Shown here: piece by piece, positions 1 through 7,846 of the stretch
How the letters are laid out: the number at the start of each line of letters is the position of its first letter
Numbering within the stretch: the first letter of the stretch is position 1
Origin: Sphaerisporangium krabiense
Lineage (GTDB): Bacteria; Actinomycetota; Actinomycetes; Streptosporangiales; Streptosporangiaceae
NCBI RefSeq assembly: GCF_014200435.1
Contig: NZ_JACHBR010000001.1
Coordinates: 1,054,001-1,118,000 of the forward strand
Length of the DNA stretch: 64,000 nt
Reading direction: 5' to 3'
Notes under the pieces: model-generated
Databases searched by the model: none
Told to the model about the DNA's origin: nothing
Seen by the model: only the letters and a program-made list of their open reading frames with translations
Translations under genes and position numbers: made by a program

Positions 1-369
1 GCGCTGGAGCTCGGCGCTCGGCCAGCCGGGCACGTTCACGACCAGGTCGACGCCGGACCCGCCGGGGCCGCCGGGGTTGATCAGGAGCGAGCCGATCCTG
101 GCGGCCGGGTCGGTGGCCTTGCGCCGGGCCAGGGCCAGGTCGATCGACGGCCCGCCCGGCCTGCTCCAGTCGATGGGCACCGACAGCGTGCCGCAATCCA
201 CGGCCGGGTTCTGCTCGCACGGCGACCAGGCGACGGCCGGCGGCCGGGTCGGCGTCGCCGGGGCGGCGGTGGCGGTGGCGGTGGCGGTGGCGGGGACGGA
301 CGGTAACAGCACGGTGAGGACGAGAAGGGTGATGCCTAACAGGGCTGACAGGGACGGTGTTCTGCGCAA
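1..369 (-). CDS. Secreted TAP-type alpha/beta hydrolase (tripeptidyl aminopeptidase family), N-terminal part
   Basis: Runs off the left edge, so only about 123 N-terminal residues are visible. I place the start at a TTG (367-369) because GGAGG lies 5-9 bases upstream of it and no ATG or GTG fits the signal peptide. The protein begins MRRTPSLSALLG, followed by a hydrophobic core and an Ala-Thr-Ala-Thr repeat, a typical secretion signal. The mature part shows CEQNPAVDCGTLSVPIDW and LINPGGPGGSGVD, the oxyanion-hole segment characteristic of Streptomyces tripeptidyl aminopeptidases and related secreted hydrolases. The catalytic Ser, Asp and His lie outside the window. Role inferred: extracellular peptide or ester hydrolysis. 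Confidence 0.8.
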   Translation of the reverse strand, partial: MRRTPSLSALLGITLLVLTVLLPSVPATATATATAAPATPTRPPAVAWSPCEQNPAVDCGTLSVPIDWSRPGGPSIDLALARRKATDPAARIGSLLINPGGPGGSGVDLVVNVPGWPSAELQR

Positions 370-579
370 TTTTCCTCCGCGCGGTGAGGGAGTCCCGGCG
401 CACCGCGCCAGCCCGGGGTACCCAAGGGCCGGACGTCGGATGCGAGGGCTCCTGCGTGCCCGGCTCGATGGTGCGAGCCACCTGAATTCTCCGGCACGCC
501 ACCCATGCCGACATATAGGGCATTGGGAGGAGATATCACCCCGTAATCCTTCATGAGTCTGACCCGTCCCGCCCCTAAA
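370..579. other. Intergenic region between TAP hydrolase and multicopper oxidase
   Basis: It should hold the promoter of the leftward TAP-type hydrolase and the 3' end of the multicopper oxidase transcript. I see no convincing terminator or RNA gene. Open frames here lack a plausible start and protein-like content. Confidence 0.4.
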
Positions 580-2133
580 TCATTCCGGCACGTTCCCCGC
601 GGAGTCGCCCGCCAGGAACGGGGTGGTGACGCCCTCGTACATCAGGTGCGCGACCAGCCCTTCCGTGGCGTGCGGGAGGTTGTGGCAGTGGTCCATCCAG
701 ATGCCCGGATTGTCGGCCACGAACGCGATGTCGTACGACTCCCCGTTGCCGACCTCCAGCGAGTCCACCCACCACGGCGCGCCCGTCGCCGGGACGCCGT
801 CGCGGGCGAGCACCACGGCGTGGTGGCCGTGCAGGTGCATGGGGTGGGTCTCGCCGCTGTGGTTCGAGACGCGCATCCGGACCACGTCGCCCTCCGCGAC
901 CACGAACATCGGCACGTCCGGGTACATGTGCCCGTTGACCGTCCACCACACCCCGGGACGCCCGTCGAGGAAGCCGGGCCGGCGCCCGATGTCGTAGGTG
1001 AACCGCCGGTCGGCCTTGGCCGGGTCGAAGCCGATGGGCGCGGGCTTCCCGTAAGAGAGCAGGTCCAGCGTGGCCGCGGGCCGGGGGACGGCGGGCGCGT
1101 CGGAGGAGCGCGAGCCGAGCACGACGCCGGTCGGGCCGCCGATGTGCACCCGCACCGGGGAGCCGTCCGCGGGCATGGTGACCTCGAAGTCGGCCCTGCC
1201 TCCCGCGGTCACCAGGACGGCGGTGTCGCGCACGGGAGCCGGGCCGTTCAGGTCGGTGCCGTCCACGGCGAGCAGCCGGAACGGCGCGCCGCCCACCCAC
1301 ACCGGCGTCTGGCCGTTCTCGGTGTTGACGACGCGGACGCGCACGCGGTCGCCGGGACGTGCCTCGGCGCGCAGGTCCCCCTCGCGCCCGTTGAGCGTCC
1401 GCGCGCCGTCGTACAGGTGCAGCAGGGCCACGACGTCGGCCGTCCCCGCGGGCGGCGGCGCGGCCGGGGACACCACCAGGGCGCCGAGCAGCCCGCGCCG
1501 CACCTGCTCGTGCGACATCTGGTGGGAGTGGTACCAGAACGTCCCGGCCTGGTCGGCGACGAAGCGGTAGGTGTACGAGCGGCCCGGGGTGACCGCGTCC
1601 TGGGTCACCCCGGCGACGCCGTCCGCCGCGTTCGGCACGTCCACGCCGTGCCAGTGCAGCGTGACGCCGTCCGGCACCGAGGCGTTGACGAGCCGGACCT
1701 CGACGAGCTGCCCGGCGCGGGCGCGGATCACCGGGCCGGGCGACGTGCCGTTCAGCGTGTACCCGTCGACGGACCGGCCGGTGGCCAGCCGGAACCGTTC
1801 GCGCCGCGCGACGAGGGTGACCGCGACGTCGGCCGGGCGGCCGGGGTCGGCGGTGAGCGAGGTGACGCTGCGCGCGCCGCCCGTCGCGCCCGTCCCGTGC
1901 TGGGCGCCGTGTCCCGGCGCGCCGGTCGCCGCGCCGTGTCCGGCCGCCGCGTGGGCCTGGTGGCCGGCGGGGCCGGGCGGACGGCCGCCGTGGTCGGCGT
2001 ACCCCATGTCCATCACGGAGTACGCCGACGGCATCAGGCTGGCCTGCCAGAACCAGGCCAGCGGACCGAGGATGGCCAGGGTGGCGGCGCCCGCGACGGC
2101 GAGGCGGGCGCCGCGCCGGCGCGTCGCGTTCAT
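580..2133 (-). CDS. Multicopper oxidase (laccase/copper-efflux oxidase-like), membrane-anchored or exported
   Basis: 517 residues. A basic N-terminus and a hydrophobic segment (about 11-35) indicate export or a membrane anchor. A His/Gly-rich stretch follows (about 47-80) and could bind metal. All four copper-ligand blocks are present: HWHG (160-163), WYHSHQ (200-205), HPMHLHGHH (430-438) and DHCHNLPH (481-488), so mononuclear and trinuclear sites should be intact. The family oxidises phenols or Cu(I)/Fe(II) with reduction of O2 to water; the substrate here is unknown. The ATG start lies 10 bp after the stop of the small membrane protein gene, so the two are probably one operon. An in-frame upstream start (2193) would overlap that gene and is less likely. 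Confidence 0.88.
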   Translation of the reverse strand: MNATRRRGARLAVAGAATLAILGPLAWFWQASLMPSAYSVMDMGYADHGGRPPGPAGHQAHAAAGHGAATGAPGHGAQHGTGATGGARSVTSLTADPGRPADVAVTLVARRERFRLATGRSVDGYTLNGTSPGPVIRARAGQLVEVRLVNASVPDGVTLHWHGVDVPNAADGVAGVTQDAVTPGRSYTYRFVADQAGTFWYHSHQMSHEQVRRGLLGALVVSPAAPPPAGTADVVALLHLYDGARTLNGREGDLRAEARPGDRVRVRVVNTENGQTPVWVGGAPFRLLAVDGTDLNGPAPVRDTAVLVTAGGRADFEVTMPADGSPVRVHIGGPTGVVLGSRSSDAPAVPRPAATLDLLSYGKPAPIGFDPAKADRRFTYDIGRRPGFLDGRPGVWWTVNGHMYPDVPMFVVAEGDVVRMRVSNHSGETHPMHLHGHHAVVLARDGVPATGAPWWVDSLEVGNGESYDIAFVADNPGIWMDHCHNLPHATEGLVAHLMYEGVTTPFLAGDSAGNVPE

Positions 2134-2143
2134 GACGGCGCCG

Positions 2144-2605
2144 TCAGCTGTAGGCCCCGGCACGCGGCCGCGCGGCGACGGCCTGCGCGGCACGGTCCCG
2201 GCGGGCGGCGTAGAGGGCGGTGGCGAACAGCAGCAGCGCGTTGAGGCCGTGCACCGCGCCGAGCGCGGACACGTCGTGACCGAGGATGCCGAGCGCGATC
2301 TGCACCACGACCAGCAGCAGGACCAGGCCCGCCGCCTTGACCGCTCCGGGGACCTTCGTGAAGAACGAGAAGATCAGCAGGAGCAGCGCGGCCACCGGGA
2401 TCACCATCATGCCGTTGATGCCGTGGATCATGAAGCCGACGATCTCGGGGAACGGCGACGCGTCGCTCTCCATGGTCGCCTTGTCGAACACGCCGCCCTG
2501 CTCGACGTACTTGCTGAGGCCCGCGTCGGCGAGCACGATCATGGCCGCCTGCACGGCGACCTCCACGGCGATCAGGTAGGCCATCACCTTGTATGCGAGT
2601 TTCAC
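2144..2605 (-). CDS. Small four-helix membrane protein beside the multicopper oxidase
   Basis: 153 residues with about four predicted transmembrane helices. The GTG start has GGGGAGA about 6 bases upstream. Conserved-looking histidines sit at helix edges (MIHGINGMM, LGHDVSALG, VHGLNALLLF), an arrangement reminiscent of small b-heme or quinone-binding membrane proteins and of DUF6220-type proteins, but I cannot assign a family firmly. The multicopper oxidase follows 10 bp downstream, so the pair could deliver electrons or metal to it; that is inference from context only. Confidence 0.7.
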   Translation of the reverse strand: MKLAYKVMAYLIAVEVAVQAAMIVLADAGLSKYVEQGGVFDKATMESDASPFPEIVGFMIHGINGMMVIPVAALLLLIFSFFTKVPGAVKAAGLVLLLVVVQIALGILGHDVSALGAVHGLNALLLFATALYAARRDRAAQAVAARPRAGAYS

Positions 2606-2797
2606 GGGATTCTCCCCATCGAGGCCACGAGGGGCCCGGTCGTGCCGCGGGGCATGCGATCCTCCGCCTGCGTCGGACGGCGTCCGTCTCCGGACGCCGG
2701 TTGCTTACGCGGGCGACGCTAGGGAATCCGCCTTGGCGGGCACTTGTCGATGAGTTGGACCGGCGGCCACTCGCGGGGCCGCGCGGGCGAATCGGGC

Positions 2798-3850
2798 CTA
2801 ACCCGTCGTGACCGGGGCCTCGGACAGCAGGCGCCGCACCCGGGGCACCACTTCCTCGCCGTAGAGGCGGATCGTGGTCATGAGCTTCTCATGGGGAAGC
2901 GGGCCGGAGCTGTACTTGAGCTCGAAGCGGTCCACGCCGAGCCCGCGCACGGTCTTGGCGATCTTGGCGGCGACCGTGTCCGGCGCGCCGACGTACAGCG
3001 CCCCCTCGTCGGCCTCGGCCTCGAACCGCTCGCGGGTGGTCGGACCCCAGCCGCGCTCGCGGCCGATGCGGTCGTGCATCGCCTTGTAGTGCGGCCAGAG
3101 CTCCTCGCGCGCCTGCGCGTCGGTCTCGGCGATGTGGCCGGGCGAGTGGACGCCCACCGGCAGCGGGTCCGCCTTGAGCTGCTTGAGCGCGCGGTGGTAC
3201 AGGTCGACGTACGGCGCGAAACGCTCGGGCGCGCCGCCGATGATGGCCAGCATGAGCGGCAGGCGATAGCGGGCCGCGCGGATCACCGACTCGGGGCTGC
3301 CGCCGACGCCGACCCAGGTGCGCAGCCGGCCCGACTCGGTCTTCGGGTAGACGTGCTGGTCCTTCAGGCCGGGGCGCAGGCGGCCGCGCCAGGTGACCGG
3401 CCCCTCGTCGAGCAGGTGCGAGAACAGGTCCAGCTTCTCCTCGAACAGCTCCTCGTACTGGGCGAGGTCGTAGCCGAACAGCGGGAACGACTCGGTGAAC
3501 GAGCCGCGGCCGAGGATGATCTCCGCGCGGCCGTCGGACACCGCGTCCAGCGTCGCGAACTTCTCGAACACCCGGACCGGGTCGTCGGAGCTGAGCACGG
3601 TCACCGCGGTGCCGAGGCGGATGCGCTCGGTGCGGCCGGCGATCGTGGCAAGCACGATCTCGGGGGCCGAGATGGCGAAGTCGTCCCGGTGGTGCTCCCC
3701 GATGCCGATGGCGTCGATGCCCACGCGGTCGGCCAGCACGGCCTCCTCGACGACGTTGCGGATCACCTGCGCGTACGGCAGCCGGTTCCCGTCCGCGTCC
3801 AGGGTGACGTCCCCGAACGTGTCGACCGCGAACTCCAGTGGTGCGGACAT
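2798..3850 (-). CDS. LLM-class flavin-dependent oxidoreductase
   Basis: 350 residues of the bacterial luciferase-like monooxygenase fold (F420 or FMN dependent). It begins SAPLEFAVDTFGD and shows the typical blocks IGIGEHHRDDFAIS, RIRLGTAVTVLSSDDPVR and EIILGRGSFTESF. I chose the second of two adjacent ATGs (3848-3850) because AGAGG lies 6 bases upstream; the first (3851-3853) is possible. The gene follows the PhyH dioxygenase in the same direction, with about 85 bp between coding regions. The substrate is unknown. A 12-bp palindrome (about 2731-2742) downstream may be part of a terminator. Confidence 0.85.
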   Translation of the reverse strand: MSAPLEFAVDTFGDVTLDADGNRLPYAQVIRNVVEEAVLADRVGIDAIGIGEHHRDDFAISAPEIVLATIAGRTERIRLGTAVTVLSSDDPVRVFEKFATLDAVSDGRAEIILGRGSFTESFPLFGYDLAQYEELFEEKLDLFSHLLDEGPVTWRGRLRPGLKDQHVYPKTESGRLRTWVGVGGSPESVIRAARYRLPLMLAIIGGAPERFAPYVDLYHRALKQLKADPLPVGVHSPGHIAETDAQAREELWPHYKAMHDRIGRERGWGPTTRERFEAEADEGALYVGAPDTVAAKIAKTVRGLGVDRFELKYSSGPLPHEKLMTTIRLYGEEVVPRVRRLLSEAPVTTG

Positions 3851-3936
3851 CATTCGCCTCTTTCTCTTCCAGCCTGAGCCGTACACCGGCAACCATGGCG
3901 GCCGTCCCGGAATTCCGGCGACGGCTCAGGCGGGGG

Positions 3937-4659
3937 TCACGCGATGGCCCGGGCGAGGGCGTTGGTCCCCTCGGACGTCAGCGGCTCGGCGAGGAAGATC
4001 GGGCCCTGCGACATGAACCTCGGCTCCGCGCCGCGATGCTCGTCGGCGGCGTGCACGGTGAAGGGGTGGACCAGGTACATGTCGCCGGGGACGCCCGTGG
4101 CGTAGGCGAGCGGGCGGTGCGCGGAGGCGGCGTCCACCAGCGGGCCGGCCTCGAACGGGTCGATCGCGAGCCCGGCCATCGCCGCGGCGGCGTCGCGGTG
4201 CGAGCCGACCCGGATGCGGGTGGGCGCGTCGTCGGGGCCGACGTCCGACAGCAGGACCAGCAGCAGCATCGACTCCGGCCGCCCGCTGCACAGGTAGCCG
4301 CCGCCGGGCTGCGCGGCGTTGGCGTCGATGTGCCAGCCCCGGTCGTCGACGACCGGAGGGAGAGGGAAGCGGACCGGGATCATGCCGAGCGCGCCGCGCG
4401 GAGTCCAGCCGCCCGGGCCGCAGATCTCGTCGAGGGCCCCGGCCAGCCGCGGGCTCCGCATGAGCTGCCCGAACGGGCCCACGCCCGTGAGATCGGACGC
4501 CCACACGACCGGCTGCTTCCAGCCGGCGCTGTCGTCCGCGGACAGGCCGATCTGCCCCCACAGCAGCGCCCTGGCCGCGTCGCCGACCTCACGCGGCGCC
4601 GCGGCCTCCAGCTTGACGAACCCGTCGGCGATGAACCGGTCGACATCGATGATGGCCAT
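3937..4659 (-). CDS. Phytanoyl-CoA dioxygenase (PhyH) family protein
   Basis: 240 residues, a Fe(II)/2-oxoglutarate dioxygenase-like fold. The metal motif HxD is visible as WHIDAN (H110, D112). A distal histidine lies in LVHPFTVHAA (H198 or H203), and R214 in AEPRFMSQGP could bind 2-oxoglutarate. I chose ATG at 4659; longer versions to 4686 exist but give no better ribosome site. Upstream in the same direction is a MaoC-type hydratase, downstream an LLM flavoenzyme, which suggests a small lipid or CoA-thioester module. Substrate is not predictable. Confidence 0.75.
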   Translation of the reverse strand: MAIIDVDRFIADGFVKLEAAAPREVGDAARALLWGQIGLSADDSAGWKQPVVWASDLTGVGPFGQLMRSPRLAGALDEICGPGGWTPRGALGMIPVRFPLPPVVDDRGWHIDANAAQPGGGYLCSGRPESMLLLVLLSDVGPDDAPTRIRVGSHRDAAAAMAGLAIDPFEAGPLVDAASAHRPLAYATGVPGDMYLVHPFTVHAADEHRGAEPRFMSQGPIFLAEPLTSEGTNALARAIA

Positions 4660-4714
4660 GCCGTGCACGCTAACAGCGGCGTCCACCGGTTTTCCCGCCC
4701 GCGTTCGGGGGCCG

Positions 4715-5176
4715 CTAGCCCTCGGCGGGCACGTACAGCAGCAGCACCTCGGCCGTGCAGGCGGGACGGCGCTCGCCCTCGACCTCGACCGTGACGTTCA
4801 ACGTGGTCAGCCGCCCGGCGGGCGAGTTCTTGACGGCGGCGAGCTCGGCCGTGGCGCGGACGCGGGCGCCGACGGGCACCGGTCTCGGGAAACGGACCTT
4901 GTTGAGGCCGAAGTTCACCGCCATCTGGATGTCCTTGACCTCGACCAGTTCCTGCAGGAACGCGGGCAGCAGGGAGAGGCTCAGGTACCCGTGGGCGATG
5001 GTGCCGCCGAAGGGGCCCTCCGCCGCGCGCTCGACGTCCACGTGGATCCACTGGTGGTCGTCGGTGGCGTCGGCGAACAGGTTGACCTGCTCCTGGGTGA
5101 CGGTCCGCCACTCGGTGGGGCCGAACGTCTCCCCGACGCTCTCCTTGAGTTCCTGCACGTTCCCGAATATCCGCAT
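4715..5176 (-). CDS. MaoC-family dehydratase ((R)-specific enoyl-CoA hydratase-like)
   Basis: 153 residues, a single hot-dog domain. The hydratase signature is visible: FADATDDHQWIHVD with the catalytic Asp and His, followed by GGTIAHGYLSLSLLP. The family hydrates trans-2-enoyl-CoA to (R)-3-hydroxyacyl-CoA, as in PhaJ-type enzymes. The gene lies between the VOC gene and the PhyH-type dioxygenase, all leftward, so cotranscription is possible. The start ATG opens with RIFGNVQELKESVGETFG, the usual N-terminus of this family. Confidence 0.88.
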   Translation of the reverse strand: MRIFGNVQELKESVGETFGPTEWRTVTQEQVNLFADATDDHQWIHVDVERAAEGPFGGTIAHGYLSLSLLPAFLQELVEVKDIQMAVNFGLNKVRFPRPVPVGARVRATAELAAVKNSPAGRLTTLNVTVEVEGERRPACTAEVLLLYVPAEG

Positions 5177-5261
5177 GCGCGAAACCCTACCCGCGCGGGC
5201 CGCGCCCTGATCGCCACGACCGCGGGGGCGCCGTGGCGGCGGGCCACGGCGCCGCCGAGGA

Positions 5262-5678
5262 CTACCGCGCGGGCTGCTGCGCGAAGCGGAGCATGTTGCC
5301 GGCCGGGTCGCGGAAGGCGCAGTCGCGCACGCCGTAGGGCTGGTCGATCGGCTCCTGGACGACCTCGGCGCCGGAGTCGCGGATGTGCGCGAAGGCGGCG
5401 TCGCAGTCGTCGGTGGCGAACACGGCGCCGCCGAGCAGGCCCTTGGCCAGCAGCGCCGTGAGCGCCTCCTGGTCGGCCGGGGAGGCGTCCGGGTGCACGC
5501 CGGCGGGGTGCAGGACGATCTCGATGTCGGGCTGGGCGGGCGGGCTGACCGTGAGCCAGCGCATGCCCTCGAAGGAGACGTCGGTGCGGACCTCGAACCC
5601 GAGGACGTCGCGGTAGAAGTGCAGCGCCTTGTCGGAGTCGTCGACGGCGAGGAAGAAGTTCTGAAGCTTGAGCTGCAT
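5262..5678 (-). CDS. VOC (glyoxalase/bleomycin-resistance fold) family protein
   Basis: 138 residues with the two beta-alpha-beta-beta-beta motifs of the vicinal oxygen chelate fold: FFLAVDDSDKALHFYRDVLGFEV at the start and GAVFATDDCDAAFAHIRDSG in the second half. Start at ATG 5676-5678; a GTG at 5687 would overlap the stop of the AraC-type gene by a few bases, so translational coupling is likely in either case. AraC-regulator plus VOC pairs are common in actinobacteria. The ligand is unknown. Confidence 0.85.
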   Translation of the reverse strand: MQLKLQNFFLAVDDSDKALHFYRDVLGFEVRTDVSFEGMRWLTVSPPAQPDIEIVLHPAGVHPDASPADQEALTALLAKGLLGGAVFATDDCDAAFAHIRDSGAEVVQEPIDQPYGVRDCAFRDPAGNMLRFAQQPAR

Positions 5679-5683
5679 GTTCG

Positions 5684-6127
5684 TCACGCTATGTGACGCG
5701 ATGCGTCTTTCGCTGCCTGATGCCTGACCGGCCGCGTAAAGATCTTGGCGTAGCAGGCCGGGATGGTCGCTCCGGCGTCGTGGCGGCGGGCCCGGTAGGC
5801 GCTGGGCGTCTCCCCCACCAGCTCGGTGAACCGCGAGCTGAACGACCCCAGCGACGAACACCCGACCGCGAAGCAGACCTCCGTCACGCTCAGATCGCCT
5901 CTGCGCAGCAGCGCCTTGGCCCGCTCGACGCGGCGCGTCATCAGATAGCTGTACGGCGTCTCGCCGAAGGCGGCACGGAAGCTGCGGGAGAAGTGCCCCG
6001 GGGACATGAGGGCGGTGCGCGCCAGGGCCGGGACGTCGATGGGCTGGGCGTAGTCGCGGTCCATCTGGTCACGAGCCCGGCGCAACCGGGTCAGATCATC
6101 TGGTGTCACCGGCCCAGCATCCCACAT
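5684..6127 (-). CDS. AraC-family transcriptional regulator (HTH domain only)
   Basis: 147 residues, almost entirely the double helix-turn-helix of AraC/XylS proteins: MDRDYAQPIDVPALARTALM, GHFSRSFRAAFGETPYSYL and the second helix pair SVTEVCFAVGCSSLGSFSSRF. There is no N-terminal sensing domain, so effector response may come from a partner. The likely target is its own operon with the adjacent VOC gene. A GTG at 6109 is an alternative start. The PhoX gene diverges upstream. Confidence 0.87.
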   Translation of the reverse strand: MWDAGPVTPDDLTRLRRARDQMDRDYAQPIDVPALARTALMSPGHFSRSFRAAFGETPYSYLMTRRVERAKALLRRGDLSVTEVCFAVGCSSLGSFSSRFTELVGETPSAYRARRHDAGATIPACYAKIFTRPVRHQAAKDASRHIA

Positions 6128-6259
6128 GCCACCGACAGATCCGCAGCTCAGCGCCTGTCACAGCCGCCCCGTGACAGGGCGGCGCCGTCGCCACCGGGAC
6201 TTCCTCGGCGCGGGCCGGCGTGCGAGGCGATCGGCGGGGTTCATCATCGTTGGTCGCAC

Positions 6260-6303
6260 GTTCACCCGGTCGTGGGTGTCAGGGAAGGGCGCGTTCAGCC
6301 ATG
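6260..6303 (+). promoter_or_regulatory. PHO-box-like repeat units upstream of phoX
   Basis: GTTCACCCGGT (6260-6270) matches the Streptomyces PhoP direct-repeat unit consensus at 10 of 11 positions. A second GTTCA unit begins at 6293, exactly three 11-bp steps later. The two middle units match poorly, so this is a candidate rather than a clear PHO box. Confidence 0.4.
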
Positions 6304-6353
6304 AGGAATTAGGTCCTACTGCTCACCTATGTCTGCCGAAGAGGTGCTTTTAA

Positions 6354-7787
6354 GTGACTTCTCCTATTTCTCGCCGCGACCTGCTGCGTTCCAGCGCCGC
6401 GGGCGGGCTCGGCATCGCGATCGCCGGCAGCATCGAGGCCATCGCGGGCCCCGCCGCCGCCCAGGCCGCGCAGGCCGGCCTCGGCAGGACCGTCGGCTAC
6501 GGCCCGGTCGTCGCCGACCCCGCCGGGCTGCTCGCGCTCCCCAAAGGCTTCACCTACAAGATCGTCGCCCAGGCCGGCAAGACCGTCCTGGAGACCGGCG
6601 AGCCCACCCCCAGCGACGCCGACGGCACCGCCTGCTTCCGCGGCCCCAAGGGCTTCGTCCTGGTCAACAACCACGAGATCGGCGGCGGCGAACCGTACGC
6701 CGTGCCCGCCCTGGAGGGCCTGACCTACGACCCGGGCGCGCACGGCGGCTGCACCAACATCGAGGTCGACTCCCGCGGCGAGCGCGTCCGCGAGTACGTC
6801 AGCGTCGCCGGCACGCACAACAACTGCGCGGGCGGCGTGACGCCGTGGGACACCTGGCTCACCTGCGAGGAGACCGAGCAGAAGGCCGGCGGCGCCTACC
6901 AGAAGGACCACGGCTACGTCTTCGAGGTGGACCCGTTCGACCGTGAGGCCAACCGCGACCCGGTCCCGCTGAAGTTCCTCGGCCGCTACTCGCACGAGGC
7001 CGTCGCGGTCAACCCGCGCAACTCCGAGATCTACCTGACCGAGGATGCGAGCGGCCCCAACGGCCTCTACTACCGCTGGACCCCGCCGCGCGGCTTCCGC
7101 GGCCGCAAGGGCGCGCTGCGGCGGCTCGCGCTGGGCGAGGGCGGCGACACGGCGGGCACGCTGGAGGCCCTGAGCGCCTTCAAGGGCGGCAAGCACGTCA
7201 AGGACCTGTCCGAGGCCACCCAGCCGGGCACGAAGTACAAGGTCAGGTGGGTCGCGGTCCCCGACCGTGACGCCAAGGCCGTGTCCACGCGCAAGCAGTT
7301 CACCGACGACCAGATCACCCGCAGCCGCAAGCTCGAGGGCGCCTGGTGGGGCGACGGCGGCGCCTACTTCGTCGCCAGCTACGCCCGCCACACCGACGGC
7401 AGCCTCAACGAGCACGACGGCCAGGTCTGGTTCTACGACCCCGAGTCCGAGACGATCACGCTGAAGACCATCTTCGGCGTCAACCCCGACCCGGAGGCCG
7501 ACACCGACTACGACGGCCCCGACAACATCACGGTCTCCCCGTACGGCGGCGTGATCCTCGCCGAGGACGGCGAGGGCCTCTCGCACCTCGTGGGCGTCAG
7601 CGACTCGGGCAAGACCTACCCGATGGCGCGCAACGAGCTGAACGACAGCGAGTTCACCGGCCCGACGTTCAGCCAGGACGGGAAGATCCTCTTCGCGAAC
7701 ATCCAGACCCCCGGCTACGTCTTCGCCATCACCGGCCCCTGGGGCGGGCGGCACGGCGACGACCACGGGCACGGCGGCCACCACTGA
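6354..7787 (+). CDS. phoX: Tat-exported PhoX-type alkaline phosphatase (DUF839)
   Basis: 477 residues. The twin-arginine signal SRRDLL (6-11) is followed by a hydrophobic segment, so the protein should be exported folded. The PhoX core motif NNCAGG with C158, the residue that binds iron in characterised PhoX, is followed by TPWDTWLTCEET, whose acidic residues match metal ligands. The family hydrolyses phosphate monoesters using Fe/Ca cofactors. The C-terminus is His/Gly/Asp-rich (GGRHGDDHGHGGHH). The GTG start has GAGG 9 bases upstream. The gene converges with phoD and shares a terminator with it. Confidence 0.88.
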   Translation: MTSPISRRDLLRSSAAGGLGIAIAGSIEAIAGPAAAQAAQAGLGRTVGYGPVVADPAGLLALPKGFTYKIVAQAGKTVLETGEPTPSDADGTACFRGPKGFVLVNNHEIGGGEPYAVPALEGLTYDPGAHGGCTNIEVDSRGERVREYVSVAGTHNNCAGGVTPWDTWLTCEETEQKAGGAYQKDHGYVFEVDPFDREANRDPVPLKFLGRYSHEAVAVNPRNSEIYLTEDASGPNGLYYRWTPPRGFRGRKGALRRLALGEGGDTAGTLEALSAFKGGKHVKDLSEATQPGTKYKVRWVAVPDRDAKAVSTRKQFTDDQITRSRKLEGAWWGDGGAYFVASYARHTDGSLNEHDGQVWFYDPESETITLKTIFGVNPDPEADTDYDGPDNITVSPYGGVILAEDGEGLSHLVGVSDSGKTYPMARNELNDSEFTGPTFSQDGKILFANIQTPGYVFAITGPWGGRHGDDHGHGGHH

Positions 7788-7795
7788 CGGCCCGC

Positions 7796-7829
7796 GCGTC
7801 CGGCGGCTCGCGGGGGAGCCGCCGGACGC
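7796..7829. terminator. Bidirectional terminator between phoX and phoD
   Basis: A perfect 14-bp stem (7796-7809 with 7816-7829) and 6-base loop lie in the 59-bp gap between two convergent genes. No long T tract follows, as is usual in actinobacteria. Confidence 0.8.
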
Positions 7830-7846
7830 GTCCACGTCCCCCGGCG

